In this document: positions 7,292 through 14,232 of the stretch, in pieces
Position numbering within the stretch: position 1 is the first letter of the stretch
Layout: each line of letters opens with the position of its first letter
Assembly (NCBI GenBank): GCA_021819025.1
Contig: JAKASN010000007.1
Coordinates: 1 to 14,232, forward strand
Source: Actinomycetes bacterium
GTDB taxonomy: Bacteria; Actinomycetota; Acidimicrobiia; Acidimicrobiales; Acidimicrobiaceae
Length of the DNA stretch: 14,232 nt
Reading direction: 5' to 3'
The notes under the pieces: generated by a model
Databases searched by the model: none
What the model was told of the DNA's origin: nothing
What the model saw: the letters and a program-made list of their open reading frames with translations, nothing else
Translations under genes and position numbers: made by a program

Positions 7292-7829
7292 ACCACACTC
7301 CTCATTACTATGAGCGTCGAACCACGATTCATCGTGGAGGGTGGATTACAATGTTTGGGCCTTCGAGCATTTGTAGCGTGGCCTGAAACTCTCACGGAGC
7401 CATTATCGTCGACCTGACCTGCGGATCTCGGCTGCGGAGTGCCGCGGCGAGTTTCAACTCGGAGATGTTGCGCTTGAGCACCCTCTCCATTGCTAAGATA
7501 TGCGGCCATCTGCGCTTTGCAGAAATTATTGTTTCAGCTTGAAGGGATATTGGCGCGGCTGCCAAACGGGCATCGAGGTGCGAAGCTGCCAGATCCCTTC
7601 GGATGGGTGGCATGGACTTTCGGGCTGACTGCGCCGAGCGGCACGACTTGGTTCCCGGAAATCTTTTCCATCGAGTCGGTTTCGGCGTTCCGCTATGGAG
7701 AATGTTCGCTTTTGAAGCTGCCCCGCCACCCTATTCTGCCTTGTCATGGGAAAAGCGAGGCTTTGCCTGGCGGCGGAGTGGACTTGAAGAGTGGGAAATC
7801 CATCGGAGCCAGCGAAGGGCAGATCGATA
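7292..7829. other. Gene-poor stretch: possible remnant and hydrolase leader
   Basis: On the minus strand, a frame ending at 7392 contains HILAMERVLKRNISELKL (from about 7502 down), which faintly resembles the start of DUF4258 proteins (H...RM..R.IS..). It then loses all resemblance, so it is at best a fragment. On the plus strand, 7560-7829 is the leader of the hydrolase gene. I see no clear promoter, only a short TTCCCGGAA palindrome at 7652-7660. Open frames here on the plus strand give no recognisable protein. Confidence 0.4.
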
Positions 7830-8648
7830 ATGGTGAATCCGGAAATTGGTGCGAATGTCAATGCTGGGGGGATCGCAACCAACTATCACGAGCGAGGAAG
7901 TGGCGAAGATCTTCTTCTCATCCACGGCTCTGGTCCGGGGGTAACCGCTTGGGCGAACTGGCGTGCCAATATTGATGCTCTGGGTGCGGACTTTCATGTC
8001 ATCGCGCCCGACATCGTGGGTTTTGGCTATACCGAGCGCCCCAAGAAATTCGCCTATGGCAAAGAGACCTGGCTGGCGCACCTAACTGACTTTCTCGACG
8101 CGCTTGGTTTGGCTAGGGTGAGCATGGTGGGAAATTCCTTCGGCGGGGCGCTCGCCTTGGCAATGGCAACCTCTGCTCCCCAGAGAGTAAATAAGCTTGT
8201 CCTCATGGGCAGCGTGGGTTTGGACTTTGAGTTGACCGATGGGCTCGACCAGGTGTGGGGTTATCAGCCCTCGCTCGCCAACATGGAGAAGCTCCTCAAG
8301 CTCTTTAGCTTCAACCAAGACCTTCTCGGAGGTGACCTCGCAAGGCTGCGTTTTGAAGCAAGTACCCGCGAGGGGGTCCAGGAATCCTATTCCGTCATGT
8401 TCCCCGAGCCGCGCCAAGCCGCGATCACGGCACTCGCAACGACCGAGGAGCGAATCTCGTCGATTTCCCATCCGACACTGGTGATACACGGTCGCCAGGA
8501 TCAAGTGATACCACTTTCGAACTCGCTCCGACTCTCAGAGCTCATCGCGAATTGCGAACTGCACGTCTTTGATCGCTGCGGCCACTGGACTCAAATAGAA
8601 AAACGCGAGCGCTTCAACACTCTGGTCCGCGACTTTCTCCTCGCCTAA
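7830..8648 (+). CDS. 2-hydroxymuconate-semialdehyde hydrolase-type alpha/beta hydrolase (meta-cleavage product hydrolase)
   Basis: This 272-residue alpha/beta hydrolase would cleave the C-C bond of an aromatic meta-cleavage product, giving 2-oxopent-4-enoate and a carboxylic acid (formate if the substrate is 2-hydroxymuconate semialdehyde). The oxyanion-loop block HGSGPGVTAWANWR (32-45) is typical of DmpD, XylF and related enzymes. The catalytic triad is complete: Ser103 in GNSFGG, Asp224 in HGRQDQV and His252 in CGHWTQ. The ATG at 7830 matches the usual start of the family about 20 residues before the first strand; a GTG at 7791 would add 13 residues with no family match. Ribosome binding is weak (GAAGGG, 11 bases upstream). 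It is likely cytoplasmic. The gene lies apart from the rest of the pathway, with two regulator genes in between, and ends convergent with the first regulator. Exact substrate cannot be read from sequence; biphenyl-type (BphD/MhpC) substrates are possible. Confidence 0.88.
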   Translation: MVNPEIGANVNAGGIATNYHERGSGEDLLLIHGSGPGVTAWANWRANIDALGADFHVIAPDIVGFGYTERPKKFAYGKETWLAHLTDFLDALGLARVSMVGNSFGGALALAMATSAPQRVNKLVLMGSVGLDFELTDGLDQVWGYQPSLANMEKLLKLFSFNQDLLGGDLARLRFEASTREGVQESYSVMFPEPRQAAITALATTEERISSISHPTLVIHGRQDQVIPLSNSLRLSELIANCELHVFDRCGHWTQIEKRERFNTLVRDFLLA

Positions 8649-8694
8649 GCCCTCCTGTGGGACCAGTGTCCCCATGAGGTTCGCTGGCGGAGCC

Positions 8695-8709
8695 CGCAAG
8701 TGGGTTGCG
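8695..8709. terminator. Weak inverted repeat between convergent genes
   Basis: Arms CGCAA and TTGCG are separated by GTGGG in the 69-base gap between the hydrolase stop and the convergent regulator stop. There is no T-run, so a role as a bidirectional terminator is only a guess from its position. Confidence 0.2.
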
Positions 8710-8717
8710 AGCCCCGC

Positions 8718-9512
8718 TTAGATCTGCTGGTCTAATCTGGCAAAGGTGGGCGTGGGGATTTCCGCTAAAGATCGCGAAATTGACCGCGCCACGGTGCGAA
8801 CCGCGGATTCGAAGAGCTCCGGGTTGAGCTTATTGGTATTTCCCGTGATCGATAGGCCCGCTACCGCATAGTCGCCCCGCATGATAGGCGCTGCCACACA
8901 AGTTACGCCGACTCCAGACTCCTCGTGATCGAATGCAACCCCTCGCTGCTTGATCTTGAGCAACTCAAGCTTAAACGCCGCTGGGTCGACGATGGAACGC
9001 GAGGTTTTGGCGACCAGTGCCTGGCTAAGCAGCTCATCGACAATTTTTGAGTGTGAAAAGGCAAGTATGGCTTTGCCGACCCCGGTGCAGTTGGGAGGCA
9101 TCCGTCCGCCAACCCGCGATGGCAGCTTGGGGCCGCGTGCACCCAGTATCGCCACGTAAAGGACCTCTGAACCATCGAGAATCGCAAGGTGAACGGTTTG
9201 GTGCGATGCTTCGCGGAGATCTTCCATATAAGAGAGGGCAATCTCACGCAAGGTTCGATGCAATGGCACCAGCTGGCCCAGCTCAAAGAGGCGCACACCC
9301 AGAGTCACCCGGTTGTCGCTTGTCCTAGTGAGGAGTTTTTCGTCTATCAGGTCATTGATAATTCGCGACGCTGTGGCTGGGGGGAGAGAGCTGCGCCTAG
9401 CGATCTCTCGCACGGATAGACTACGGTCACCCGGCCCGAAACAATCGAAGATTCTCCCGATCCTGCCAGTCATGGAACGATTGGAATCCACCCCTGCCTC
9501 ATCCTTGCGCAT
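8718..9512 (-). CDS. IclR-family transcriptional regulator
   Basis: This 264-residue regulator has an N-terminal winged helix-turn-helix (about 14-75: LSVREIARRSSLPPATASRIINDL, read in two parts at 32-43 and 44-55) and a C-terminal IclR effector-binding domain (about 85-250). The latter shows VHLAILDGSEVLYV near 107-120, the GVGKAILAF block at 144-152 (corresponding to the family's TA.GKA.LA.L) and SGVGVTCVAAPI near 199-210. The ATG at 9512 gives the normal family length; the open frame continues upstream with a translation unlike the family. IclR proteins of this kind often control aromatic-catabolism genes in response to a pathway compound. It is divergent from a second IclR gene across 188 bases and convergent with the hydrolase. 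A specific ligand cannot be named. Confidence 0.88.
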   Translation of the reverse strand: MRKDEAGVDSNRSMTGRIGRIFDCFGPGDRSLSVREIARRSSLPPATASRIINDLIDEKLLTRTSDNRVTLGVRLFELGQLVPLHRTLREIALSYMEDLREASHQTVHLAILDGSEVLYVAILGARGPKLPSRVGGRMPPNCTGVGKAILAFSHSKIVDELLSQALVAKTSRSIVDPAAFKLELLKIKQRGVAFDHEESGVGVTCVAAPIMRGDYAVAGLSITGNTNKLNPELFESAVRTVARSISRSLAEIPTPTFARLDQQI

Positions 9513-9609
9513 CGCTTGCCGCCTTAGATCCTCCGGGGAACTCCTTCGAGCCAATACCGCCCCACAGCAGCGCCTCCACAATTGCAACTTCGCTCCCATC
9601 ATTACTGTA

Positions 9610-9630
9610 TCACTGAGTGAGACGCTCACT
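9610..9630. promoter_or_regulatory. Cluster of TCACT half-sites, candidate IclR operator
   Basis: In the middle of the divergent intergenic region lies a perfect 11-base palindrome TCACTGAGTGA (9610-9620). It overlaps a second inverted repeat, AGTGAG-ACG-CTCACT (9616-9630). The result is three TCACT half-sites in 21 bases with alternating orientation. Its position between two IclR genes suggests an operator controlling one or both; binding is inferred. Confidence 0.5.
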
Positions 9631-9700
9631 AGGCAAACTGCTCTCAATTGGGTAGCCTTGGCGAGACAGGTCGGGCAATGGTTATTCTGGGGGGTCAGCC

Positions 9701-10495
9701 ATGCTTCAACAACTCTGCGACGAAAGCGTCGGTTTTGCGGGCGAGTCGGGTCACGCGAGCGGGGAACTTCGATCCGTGCTCGCATCAACGCAACTATTGG
9801 CTCTGTTTCGCGAATATGAAGAGCTTGGGGTTTCTCAGGCGGCACGTAAGCTAGGCGTGGCCAAGAGCACGGCACACCGGCTGCTCTCCACGCTTTGCGT
9901 CTCGGGACTTATCCAACGAGACTCCTCCACCTCGAGATATCGCCTTGGTCTGGTGGCATTGGAGCTTGGACTTGCAGCGCGCGAGCGCCAGCCGGTGGTT
10001 TCATGTGTGATGCCCTACCTTGAGCAGTTGCGGCGCCGTACCGGGCTTACCGTGCACTTCGCACTTCGGGACGGACTCGACATGGTCTACGTCGAAAGAT
10101 TGCAGAGTCGTGCGTGTGAGCAACTCTTCGCTGGGGTCGCGCGACGCTTCCCAGTGCATGCCACCTCCTCGGGAAAGTGCATGGCGGCCTTTGACGACGA
10201 TCTTGCCCGCGAGCGTATCGCTGCGGGACTGCGTAGCTTCACGCCCAAGACCCCCAAGGATCCACGCGATTTTGTAAGTTCACTCGGTCGGATTCGGGAA
10301 GCTGGATATGCGCTTTCGGTTGGAGAGACCGTGGATGGCCTGACCTCGATCGCAGCTCCGATACGAAATTATCAAGGCAAGCCGGTTGCGGCGGTTTCGG
10401 TGGTGGGGCTCACCAACAAGGTACTTCCCGAAGTCGAGCCTCTTTCCAACCTGGTTCGCTGTGTTGGACAGACACTACGGCGCTTCGTAAATTAA
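9701..10495 (+). CDS. IclR-family transcriptional regulator, second copy
   Basis: This 264-residue IclR protein has a helix-turn-helix at about 30-85 (LGVSQAARKLGVAKSTAHRL, residues 42-61, then GLIQRD with the wing SRYRLGL). The ligand-binding domain shows LTVHFALRDGLDMVYVERL near 115-133, HATSSGKCMAAF near 151-162 and GLTSIAAPI near 216-224. An N-terminal extension of about 25 residues precedes the helix-turn-helix. The ATG at 9701 follows a GGGGGG run 6 bases upstream. It differs clearly from the divergent IclR protein, so the two are not a recent duplication. It lies 100 bases before, and on the same strand as, the lower-pathway operon, which makes it the most likely direct regulator of that operon. 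The ligand is unknown. Confidence 0.88.
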   Translation: MLQQLCDESVGFAGESGHASGELRSVLASTQLLALFREYEELGVSQAARKLGVAKSTAHRLLSTLCVSGLIQRDSSTSRYRLGLVALELGLAARERQPVVSCVMPYLEQLRRRTGLTVHFALRDGLDMVYVERLQSRACEQLFAGVARRFPVHATSSGKCMAAFDDDLARERIAAGLRSFTPKTPKDPRDFVSSLGRIREAGYALSVGETVDGLTSIAAPIRNYQGKPVAAVSVVGLTNKVLPEVEPLSNLVRCVGQTLRRFVN

Positions 10496-10500
10496 TTTCA

Positions 10501-10517
10501 GTTCCGGTGCACGGAAC
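10501..10517. promoter_or_regulatory. Perfect inverted repeat GTTCCG-N5-CGGAAC, candidate operator
   Basis: GTTCCGGTGCACGGAAC has two perfect 6-base arms around GTGCA, and lies between the second IclR gene and the hydratase gene. IclR-family proteins commonly bind palindromes with TTCC/GGAA-type arms, so this is a good candidate site for regulation of the lower-pathway operon. It begins five bases past the IclR stop codon. Confidence 0.55.
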
Positions 10518-10549
10518 GTCGCAGAGAACTTCGCTGCTGGTTCATCTAG

Positions 10550-10562
10550 CTTTACCGTAAAG
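10550..10562. promoter_or_regulatory. Perfect inverted repeat CTTTAC-C-GTAAAG
   Basis: CTTTACCGTAAAG is a perfect 13-base palindrome centred on one C, about 34 bases before the hydratase start. Its place, where core promoter elements or the transcription start would be expected, fits a repressor site. It differs in sequence from the repeat at 10501-10517, so two different proteins, or one site and one chance palindrome, are possible. Confidence 0.45.
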
Positions 10563-10595
10563 AAATTAGAGTTTTTCGACTTCGAAGGGAAGCGG

Positions 10596-11378
10596 ATGTC
10601 ACCCTCTGCAATTGACGCCGCCGCGGCAAGGCTGCTTGAGGCCTATGAGACACGGGTTCCCATCCAACCACTCACCGAGGAGTTCGGCAACCTCGATATT
10701 GAGGACGCCTACGAGATCCAGAGGGAGCAGATCGAGTTCTTCGTCAGAGCAGGAGGGATCCTTCGCGGCCATAAAGTCGGCTTGACCTCGGCGGTGATGC
10801 AGCGCCAGCTGAAGGTGGACCGGCCGGACTTTGGCAGCCTTTTGGACGCCATGTTCTATCCAGAATATATGCCAATTGTCGCCGGAACATTTCTCCAGCC
10901 GCGCGTCGAGCCCGAGATTGCTTTCGTCCTCAAGAGCGACATTGTGGGTCCGGGGATCAATGTTGCCCAAGTGCTGGCGGCGGTGGAATTCGTCCTTCCC
11001 TCACTTGAGATCATCGATTCGAGAATTCGAGATTGGAAGATCACCATTGTTGACACCATTGCCGACAATGCATCTTCGGGCGGCGTGGTGTTGGGGTCCA
11101 AGCGGACCGACATTAGCGACCTCGACCTCAGGCTGGTGGGCTGTACTTTGCGAAAACAGGGCGAAGTCGTCGCGACCGGTGCGGGGGGCGCGGTGCTGGG
11201 AACCCCGGTCGCTGCACTGGTCTGGCTTGCAAATACTTTAGGGCGCAAGGGGATAAGTCTCAAGGCTGGCCAGGTGATCCTGCCCGGATCGGTGACGGCC
11301 TCGATCCCAGTGATCGCAGGTGACACCGTAACGGCGAACTTCGGAAATCTCGGAACCGTCTCAGCGACGTTTGGCTGA
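10596..11378 (+). CDS. 2-oxopent-4-enoate hydratase (2-keto-4-pentenoate hydratase)
   Basis: This 260-residue enzyme adds water to 2-hydroxypenta-2,4-dienoate / 2-oxopent-4-enoate to give 4-hydroxy-2-oxovalerate, and uses a divalent metal. The metal ligands expected for the MhpD/DmpE family are present: E105 and E107 in RVEPEIAF, and E138 in LEIIDSRIRDWK. K60 lies in GHKVGLTS. The stretch ATGAGGAVLGTPVAALVWLANTLG (split 193-204 and 205-216) is very close to the hydratases and differs from the decarboxylase paralogue encoded at 13356. The ATG follows GAAGGG six to seven bases upstream. It is the first gene of a compact operon. A palindrome pair lies in its leader. The length is normal. Confidence 0.9.
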   Translation: MSPSAIDAAAARLLEAYETRVPIQPLTEEFGNLDIEDAYEIQREQIEFFVRAGGILRGHKVGLTSAVMQRQLKVDRPDFGSLLDAMFYPEYMPIVAGTFLQPRVEPEIAFVLKSDIVGPGINVAQVLAAVEFVLPSLEIIDSRIRDWKITIVDTIADNASSGGVVLGSKRTDISDLDLRLVGCTLRKQGEVVATGAGGAVLGTPVAALVWLANTLGRKGISLKAGQVILPGSVTASIPVIAGDTVTANFGNLGTVSATFG

Positions 11379-11410
11379 ATTGGTTTCACATAAGAAAAAG
11401 GGGATAGCAA

Positions 11411-12316
11411 TTGGCTTATAAGGCAACCGCAGCGATCGTTGGATCGGGCAACATCGGGACGGATCTCCTCGCGAAATTATTGAGATCGGCCAGTGTCGAG
11501 CCGATATATGCCATCGGGGTAGATCCGGCCTCAGATGGACTTGCCAAGGCACGGAGCTGGGGGGTGGAAGCTTCGCCTGAAGGCGTGCAATGGTTGTTGC
11601 AACAAGAGAGGCTTCCGGACATGGTCTTTGAGGCCACCTCAGCCAAAGCCCATCTTGCCAACGCGCCGGGTTATCTCGCCGCGGGGATAACCGCTATCGA
11701 CCTTACTCCTGCGGCGATAGGGCCTTTTGTGTGTCCGGCGGTCAATCTCGATACCCATCTCCTTGCGCCAAACATCAACATGATCACCTGCGGGGGCCAA
11801 GCCACGATTCCCATGGTTTATGCGGTTTCGCGGATCTGCGAGGTGGAGTACGCCGAGATAGTCGCCTCGATTGCGTCTCGATCCGCCGGACCTGGAACCC
11901 GCGCCAATATCGATGAGTTCACCGAGACAACCGCAAAGGCGCTTCGCGTGGTGGGAGGTGCCAAGAAAAGCAAGGCGATTATCATCCTCAATCCCGTCGA
12001 TCCGCCCATGAATATGCGCGACACCATCTACTGCGCAATCTCTCCCGATGCCGACATCGACGCCATCAGCGAGTCGATCCATGCCATGGTCGCTGAAGTA
12101 CAGAGCTATGTTCCTGGTTACAACCTCAAGGTCGATCCGCAGTTTGACCTCGCTCGGCCGGAGTGGAACGGCAACGCACGGGTGGGTATATTCCTCGAAG
12201 TCCGAGGCAACGGCGACTACCTTCCACCCTTCGCTGGCAATCTCGATATCATTACCTCTGCCGCTACCAGGGTAGGGGAGCTTTTCGCTCAGGCAAAGGA
12301 GTCGGTGGTGGCATGA
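11411..12316 (+). CDS. Acetaldehyde dehydrogenase (acylating)
   Basis: This 301-residue enzyme converts acetaldehyde with CoA and NAD+ into acetyl-CoA and works in a complex with the aldolase encoded next to it, where acetaldehyde is channelled between active sites (known for DmpF-DmpG and homologues). The nucleotide-binding loop GSGNIGTD is at 11-18. The catalytic cysteine is C127 in [18 protein letters not shown] at 203-208 and the [15 protein letters not shown] stretch near 250-264 also fit the family. The start is an uncommon TTG at 11411, chosen because the family normally begins just before this beta strand and AAAGGGG lies about seven bases upstream; no ATG is available there. The gene begins 32 bases after the hydratase and its end overlaps the aldolase start by four bases (ATGA). 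Confidence 0.92.
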   Translation: MAYKATAAIVGSGNIGTDLLAKLLRSASVEPIYAIGVDPASDGLAKARSWGVEASPEGVQWLLQQERLPDMVFEATSAKAHLANAPGYLAAGITAIDLTPAAIGPFVCPAVNLDTHLLAPNINMITCGGQATIPMVYAVSRICEVEYAEIVASIASRSAGPGTRANIDEFTETTAKALRVVGGAKKSKAIIILNPVDPPMNMRDTIYCAISPDADIDAISESIHAMVAEVQSYVPGYNLKVDPQFDLARPEWNGNARVGIFLEVRGNGDYLPPFAGNLDIITSAATRVGELFAQAKESVVA

Positions 12317-13356
12317 TCGGCAATGCAAGAGACGGAATCAGGATCACTGATTCAACGCTGAGAGATGGCAGCCATGCCATGTCGCACCAGTTCACCGAGG
12401 CACAAGTTCGCGCCACGGTGGCCGCTTTGGATGGCGCGGGTATCGCGGTGATCGAAGTCTCCCACGGAGATGGCATCGGCGGCTCGTCCTTCAATTATGG
12501 TTTTTCGCGGACCGACGAGATGCACCTCATCGCAGCTGCCAAGAAGGAAGCGCGCCAGGCCGAGATCGCGGTACTGGCAATTCCCGGCATCGCCACCGCG
12601 GATGACATTCGTGCCGCTCAAGACGCTGGCGCTTCAATTGCGCGCATCGCCACTCACTGCACCGAAGCCGACGTATCCATTCAGCACTTTGGCATCGCGG
12701 ACAGCCTTGGAATGGAGACGGTGGGGTTTTTGATGCTCGCGCACAAGATTTCGCCCGAGGCGCTTGCCAAGCAGGCCACCATCATGGTCGAAGCAGGCGC
12801 CAAATGCGTCTATGTGGTCGACTCCGCTGGTGCGCTGATCCTCCAAGAAGCGGCGGCGCGCATTAGCGCAGTGCTCGGCGCGATCGGCGACTACGCCGAG
12901 GTCGGCTACCACGGACACCAGAACCTCTCGCTCGGAGTGGCGAACTCGGTGCTCGCTTACCAGGCAGGAGCTCGCCAGATTGACGGAGCTCTTTGTGCCT
13001 TGGGCGCAGGCGCGGGAAACTCTCCCACCGAGGTTCTCGCCGCGGTCTTTGACCGCATCGGAGTGCGCACCGGTGTCGATGTAGCCGCGACACTTGCCGC
13101 GGCCGAGGATGTGGTACTTCCCTTCATTCCCCGAGTTCCTCGCATGGACCGCAGCTCGATCGTTCAAGGCTATGCCGGGGTCTACTCCTCATTCTTGCTC
13201 CATGCCCAAAGGGCTGCCGAGCGCTACGACGTACCGGCATGGTCGATCCTCGAAGAGGTCGGAGCGAGAGGTTACGTCGGTGGTCAAGAGGACATGATTA
13301 TCGACATCGCCATCGGTCTGCAGCAATCGATTGGCCGAACCGGGACGCAAAATTGA
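12313..13356 (+). CDS. 4-hydroxy-2-oxovalerate aldolase
   Basis: This 347-residue HMG-CoA-lyase-like TIM-barrel aldolase splits 4-hydroxy-2-oxovalerate into pyruvate and acetaldehyde and forms a channelling complex with the dehydrogenase encoded before it. Every key residue falls at the numbering known for DmpG: R17, D18 and H21 in [10 protein letters not shown], the metal ligands H200 and H202 in [11 protein letters not shown], and Y291 in GVYSSF. The C-terminal part (about 270-340) is the usual communication domain. The ATG at 12313 overlaps the dehydrogenase stop as ATGA; the open frame extends upstream to 12163, but that part lies inside the dehydrogenase gene. The end shares one base with the decarboxylase start. 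Confidence 0.94.
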   Translation: MIGNARDGIRITDSTLRDGSHAMSHQFTEAQVRATVAALDGAGIAVIEVSHGDGIGGSSFNYGFSRTDEMHLIAAAKKEARQAEIAVLAIPGIATADDIRAAQDAGASIARIATHCTEADVSIQHFGIADSLGMETVGFLMLAHKISPEALAKQATIMVEAGAKCVYVVDSAGALILQEAAARISAVLGAIGDYAEVGYHGHQNLSLGVANSVLAYQAGARQIDGALCALGAGAGNSPTEVLAAVFDRIGVRTGVDVAATLAAAEDVVLPFIPRVPRMDRSSIVQGYAGVYSSFLLHAQRAAERYDVPAWSILEEVGARGYVGGQEDMIIDIAIGLQQSIGRTGTQN

Positions 13357-14153
13357 TGAACAGCGCGCGCTTGACACCGACGGCACGAGCCGAAGTTACA
13401 CGACAAATCGAAGAGGCCGTCGCCACCGGAGTGGCGATCCCACCGGTGGTGAAATCAGTCGGGGAGTTCAGTATCGAAGAGGCCTACGAGATCCAGAATG
13501 AGATCTTCACCTCCTCGCTCGGGGATGACAACCCCAGGGCGGGGGTCAAGCTCGGCCTGACATCGCGGGCTAAGCAGCTCCGCATGAAAGTCGAGATTCC
13601 GGTATTTGGCCAGCTCAGCTCGAAGATGGACCGTACCGGTCAACTTAATATCAACTGCGGCGACTATATCCATCCCCGTGTCGAGCCAGAGATCGTCTTC
13701 GTCCTTAGACACCCCATAGAGGGGCCATACTTGAGCCGCATCGAAGCGACCGATGCCGTCGCGGCTGTTTATGCCGGGGTGGAGATCATCGACTCGCGCT
13801 TTCGCGACTTTAGTTTCAGTGCCGCCGATGTCATCGCCGACAATACCTCCGCGGCAGGCTTCATCCTCGGCAATGTCTCCAAGGAGTTAACTGACCTTGA
13901 CCTTGAGACCGAAGCGGTACTTGTCCACGTCAATGGAGAGGTGCTCGACTCAGCGACCGGAGCCGCGATTCTGGGCAATCCGATCGACGCGCTGATGCTG
14001 GCGGCGCGTCACTTTCACGCGCAGAAGCTCAGACTCGAAGCTGGCTGGCTGGTACTCTCCGGGGCGATGACAGATGCCATTGCGCTTCAACCCGGCTCCA
14101 CGGTCACCTTCGAGTACTCCCATCTCGGATCAATCACGCTTCGGGGGGTCTAG
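13356..14153 (+). CDS. 4-oxalocrotonate decarboxylase (2-oxo-3-hexenedioate decarboxylase)
   Basis: This 265-residue paralogue of the hydratase decarboxylates 2-oxo-3-hexenedioate (the tautomer of 4-oxalocrotonate) to 2-oxopent-4-enoate, the substrate of the hydratase in the same operon; DmpH/XylI-type enzymes usually form a complex with that hydratase. Metal ligands E110 and E112 (RVEPEIVFVL) and E143 (GVEIIDSRFRDF) are conserved. Decarboxylase-like features are VHVNGEVLDSATGAAILGNP (two parts, 191-200 and 201-209) and GAMTDAIAL near 236-244. The ATG at 13356 overlaps the aldolase TGA by one base; an upstream in-frame GTG at 13239 is inside the aldolase gene and gives a non-family leader. 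Two bases follow before the tautomerase start. Assignment as decarboxylase rather than second hydratase is supported by the tautomerase next to it. Confidence 0.88.
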   Translation: MNSARLTPTARAEVTRQIEEAVATGVAIPPVVKSVGEFSIEEAYEIQNEIFTSSLGDDNPRAGVKLGLTSRAKQLRMKVEIPVFGQLSSKMDRTGQLNINCGDYIHPRVEPEIVFVLRHPIEGPYLSRIEATDAVAAVYAGVEIIDSRFRDFSFSAADVIADNTSAAGFILGNVSKELTDLDLETEAVLVHVNGEVLDSATGAAILGNPIDALMLAARHFHAQKLRLEAGWLVLSGAMTDAIALQPGSTVTFEYSHLGSITLRGV

Positions 14154-14155
14154 AC

Positions 14156-14232
14156 GTGCCTCTCGTTGAGATCACTTTGACCCAAGGGCGAACCACAGAG
14201 CAAATCCGGAACATGATCGGCGCTGTTCATGA
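14156..14232 (+). CDS. 4-oxalocrotonate tautomerase, N-terminal part, cut by window end
   Basis: Twenty-five complete codons are visible from a GTG start. After removal of the initiator residue, the protein would begin with the catalytic Pro1, and the eleventh residue is the expected active-site arginine (PLVEITLTQGR). The rest (TTEQIRNMIGAV) fits the first helix of the family, which is normally about 62 residues, so roughly 40 residues lie beyond the edge. The enzyme would interconvert 2-hydroxymuconate and 2-oxo-3-hexenedioate. It starts two bases after the decarboxylase stop, with no independent ribosome binding site in the gap, so translation is probably coupled or uses a site inside the previous gene. 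Confidence 0.85.
   Translation, partial: MPLVEITLTQGRTTEQIRNMIGAVH

Noticed and set aside
9513..9875. N-terminal extension of the first IclR gene
   Set aside because: The open frame continues upstream, but its translation is unlike IclR proteins and would run through the divergent promoter region into the other regulator gene.
13239..13355. Earlier GTG start for the decarboxylase
   Set aside because: The added 39 residues are basic and unlike the family, and they lie inside the aldolase gene; the ATG overlapping the aldolase stop fits the family start.
1..14232. CRISPR array, tRNA, rRNA, insertion sequence or transposase
   Set aside because: I saw no regularly spaced repeats, cloverleaf-like sequence, rRNA segments or transposase motifs on either strand.

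Overview
The window looks like chromosomal DNA of a moderately high G+C bacterium. An actinobacterium seems most likely from the mix of IclR regulators, a tandem-GAF sensor, an AIM24-family protein and a small helical protein beginning MGFLDRAK. This placement is tentative, because there is no rRNA or other marker gene here.

Left part (1-6561). A long minus-strand gene with three GAF domains runs off the left edge, so its output domain is not visible. Next comes a stretch holding a decayed, frameshifted copy of a small helical-protein gene (2014-2335, minus), then a plus-strand two-gene unit that overlaps by one base. This unit pairs an ABC/AAA-type ATPase (RloA-like, 2922-4226) with an RloB-family protein (4226-4870) and is a candidate anti-phage defence pair. 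Beyond it lie the intact small helical-protein gene (5278-5598, minus) and an AIM24-family gene (5779-6561, minus). The intact gene and its decayed copy face the same way and flank the ATPase/RloB pair, so the pair sits between two direct repeats.

Middle (6562-7829). This is gene-poor. It contains a DUF2283-like gene broken by one in-frame TGA (7049-7291, minus), a doubtful remnant just upstream of it, and the leader of the next gene.

Right part (7830-14232). This is the lower part of a catechol meta-cleavage pathway. A 2-hydroxymuconate-semialdehyde-type hydrolase (DmpD/XylF class) comes first. Two divergent IclR-family regulators follow, sharing a 188-bp intergenic region with a cluster of TCACT half-sites. 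Then comes a tightly packed operon: 2-oxopent-4-enoate hydratase, acylating acetaldehyde dehydrogenase, 4-hydroxy-2-oxovalerate aldolase, 4-oxalocrotonate decarboxylase and the start of 4-oxalocrotonate tautomerase, cut by the right edge. Two perfect inverted repeats lie in front of this operon.

Together these enzymes would turn ring-cleavage products into 2-oxopent-4-enoate, then 4-hydroxy-2-oxovalerate, then pyruvate plus acetaldehyde, and finally acetyl-CoA. Both the hydrolytic branch and the 4-oxalocrotonate branch are represented. No ring-cleavage dioxygenase, ring hydroxylase or semialdehyde dehydrogenase gene is in the window.
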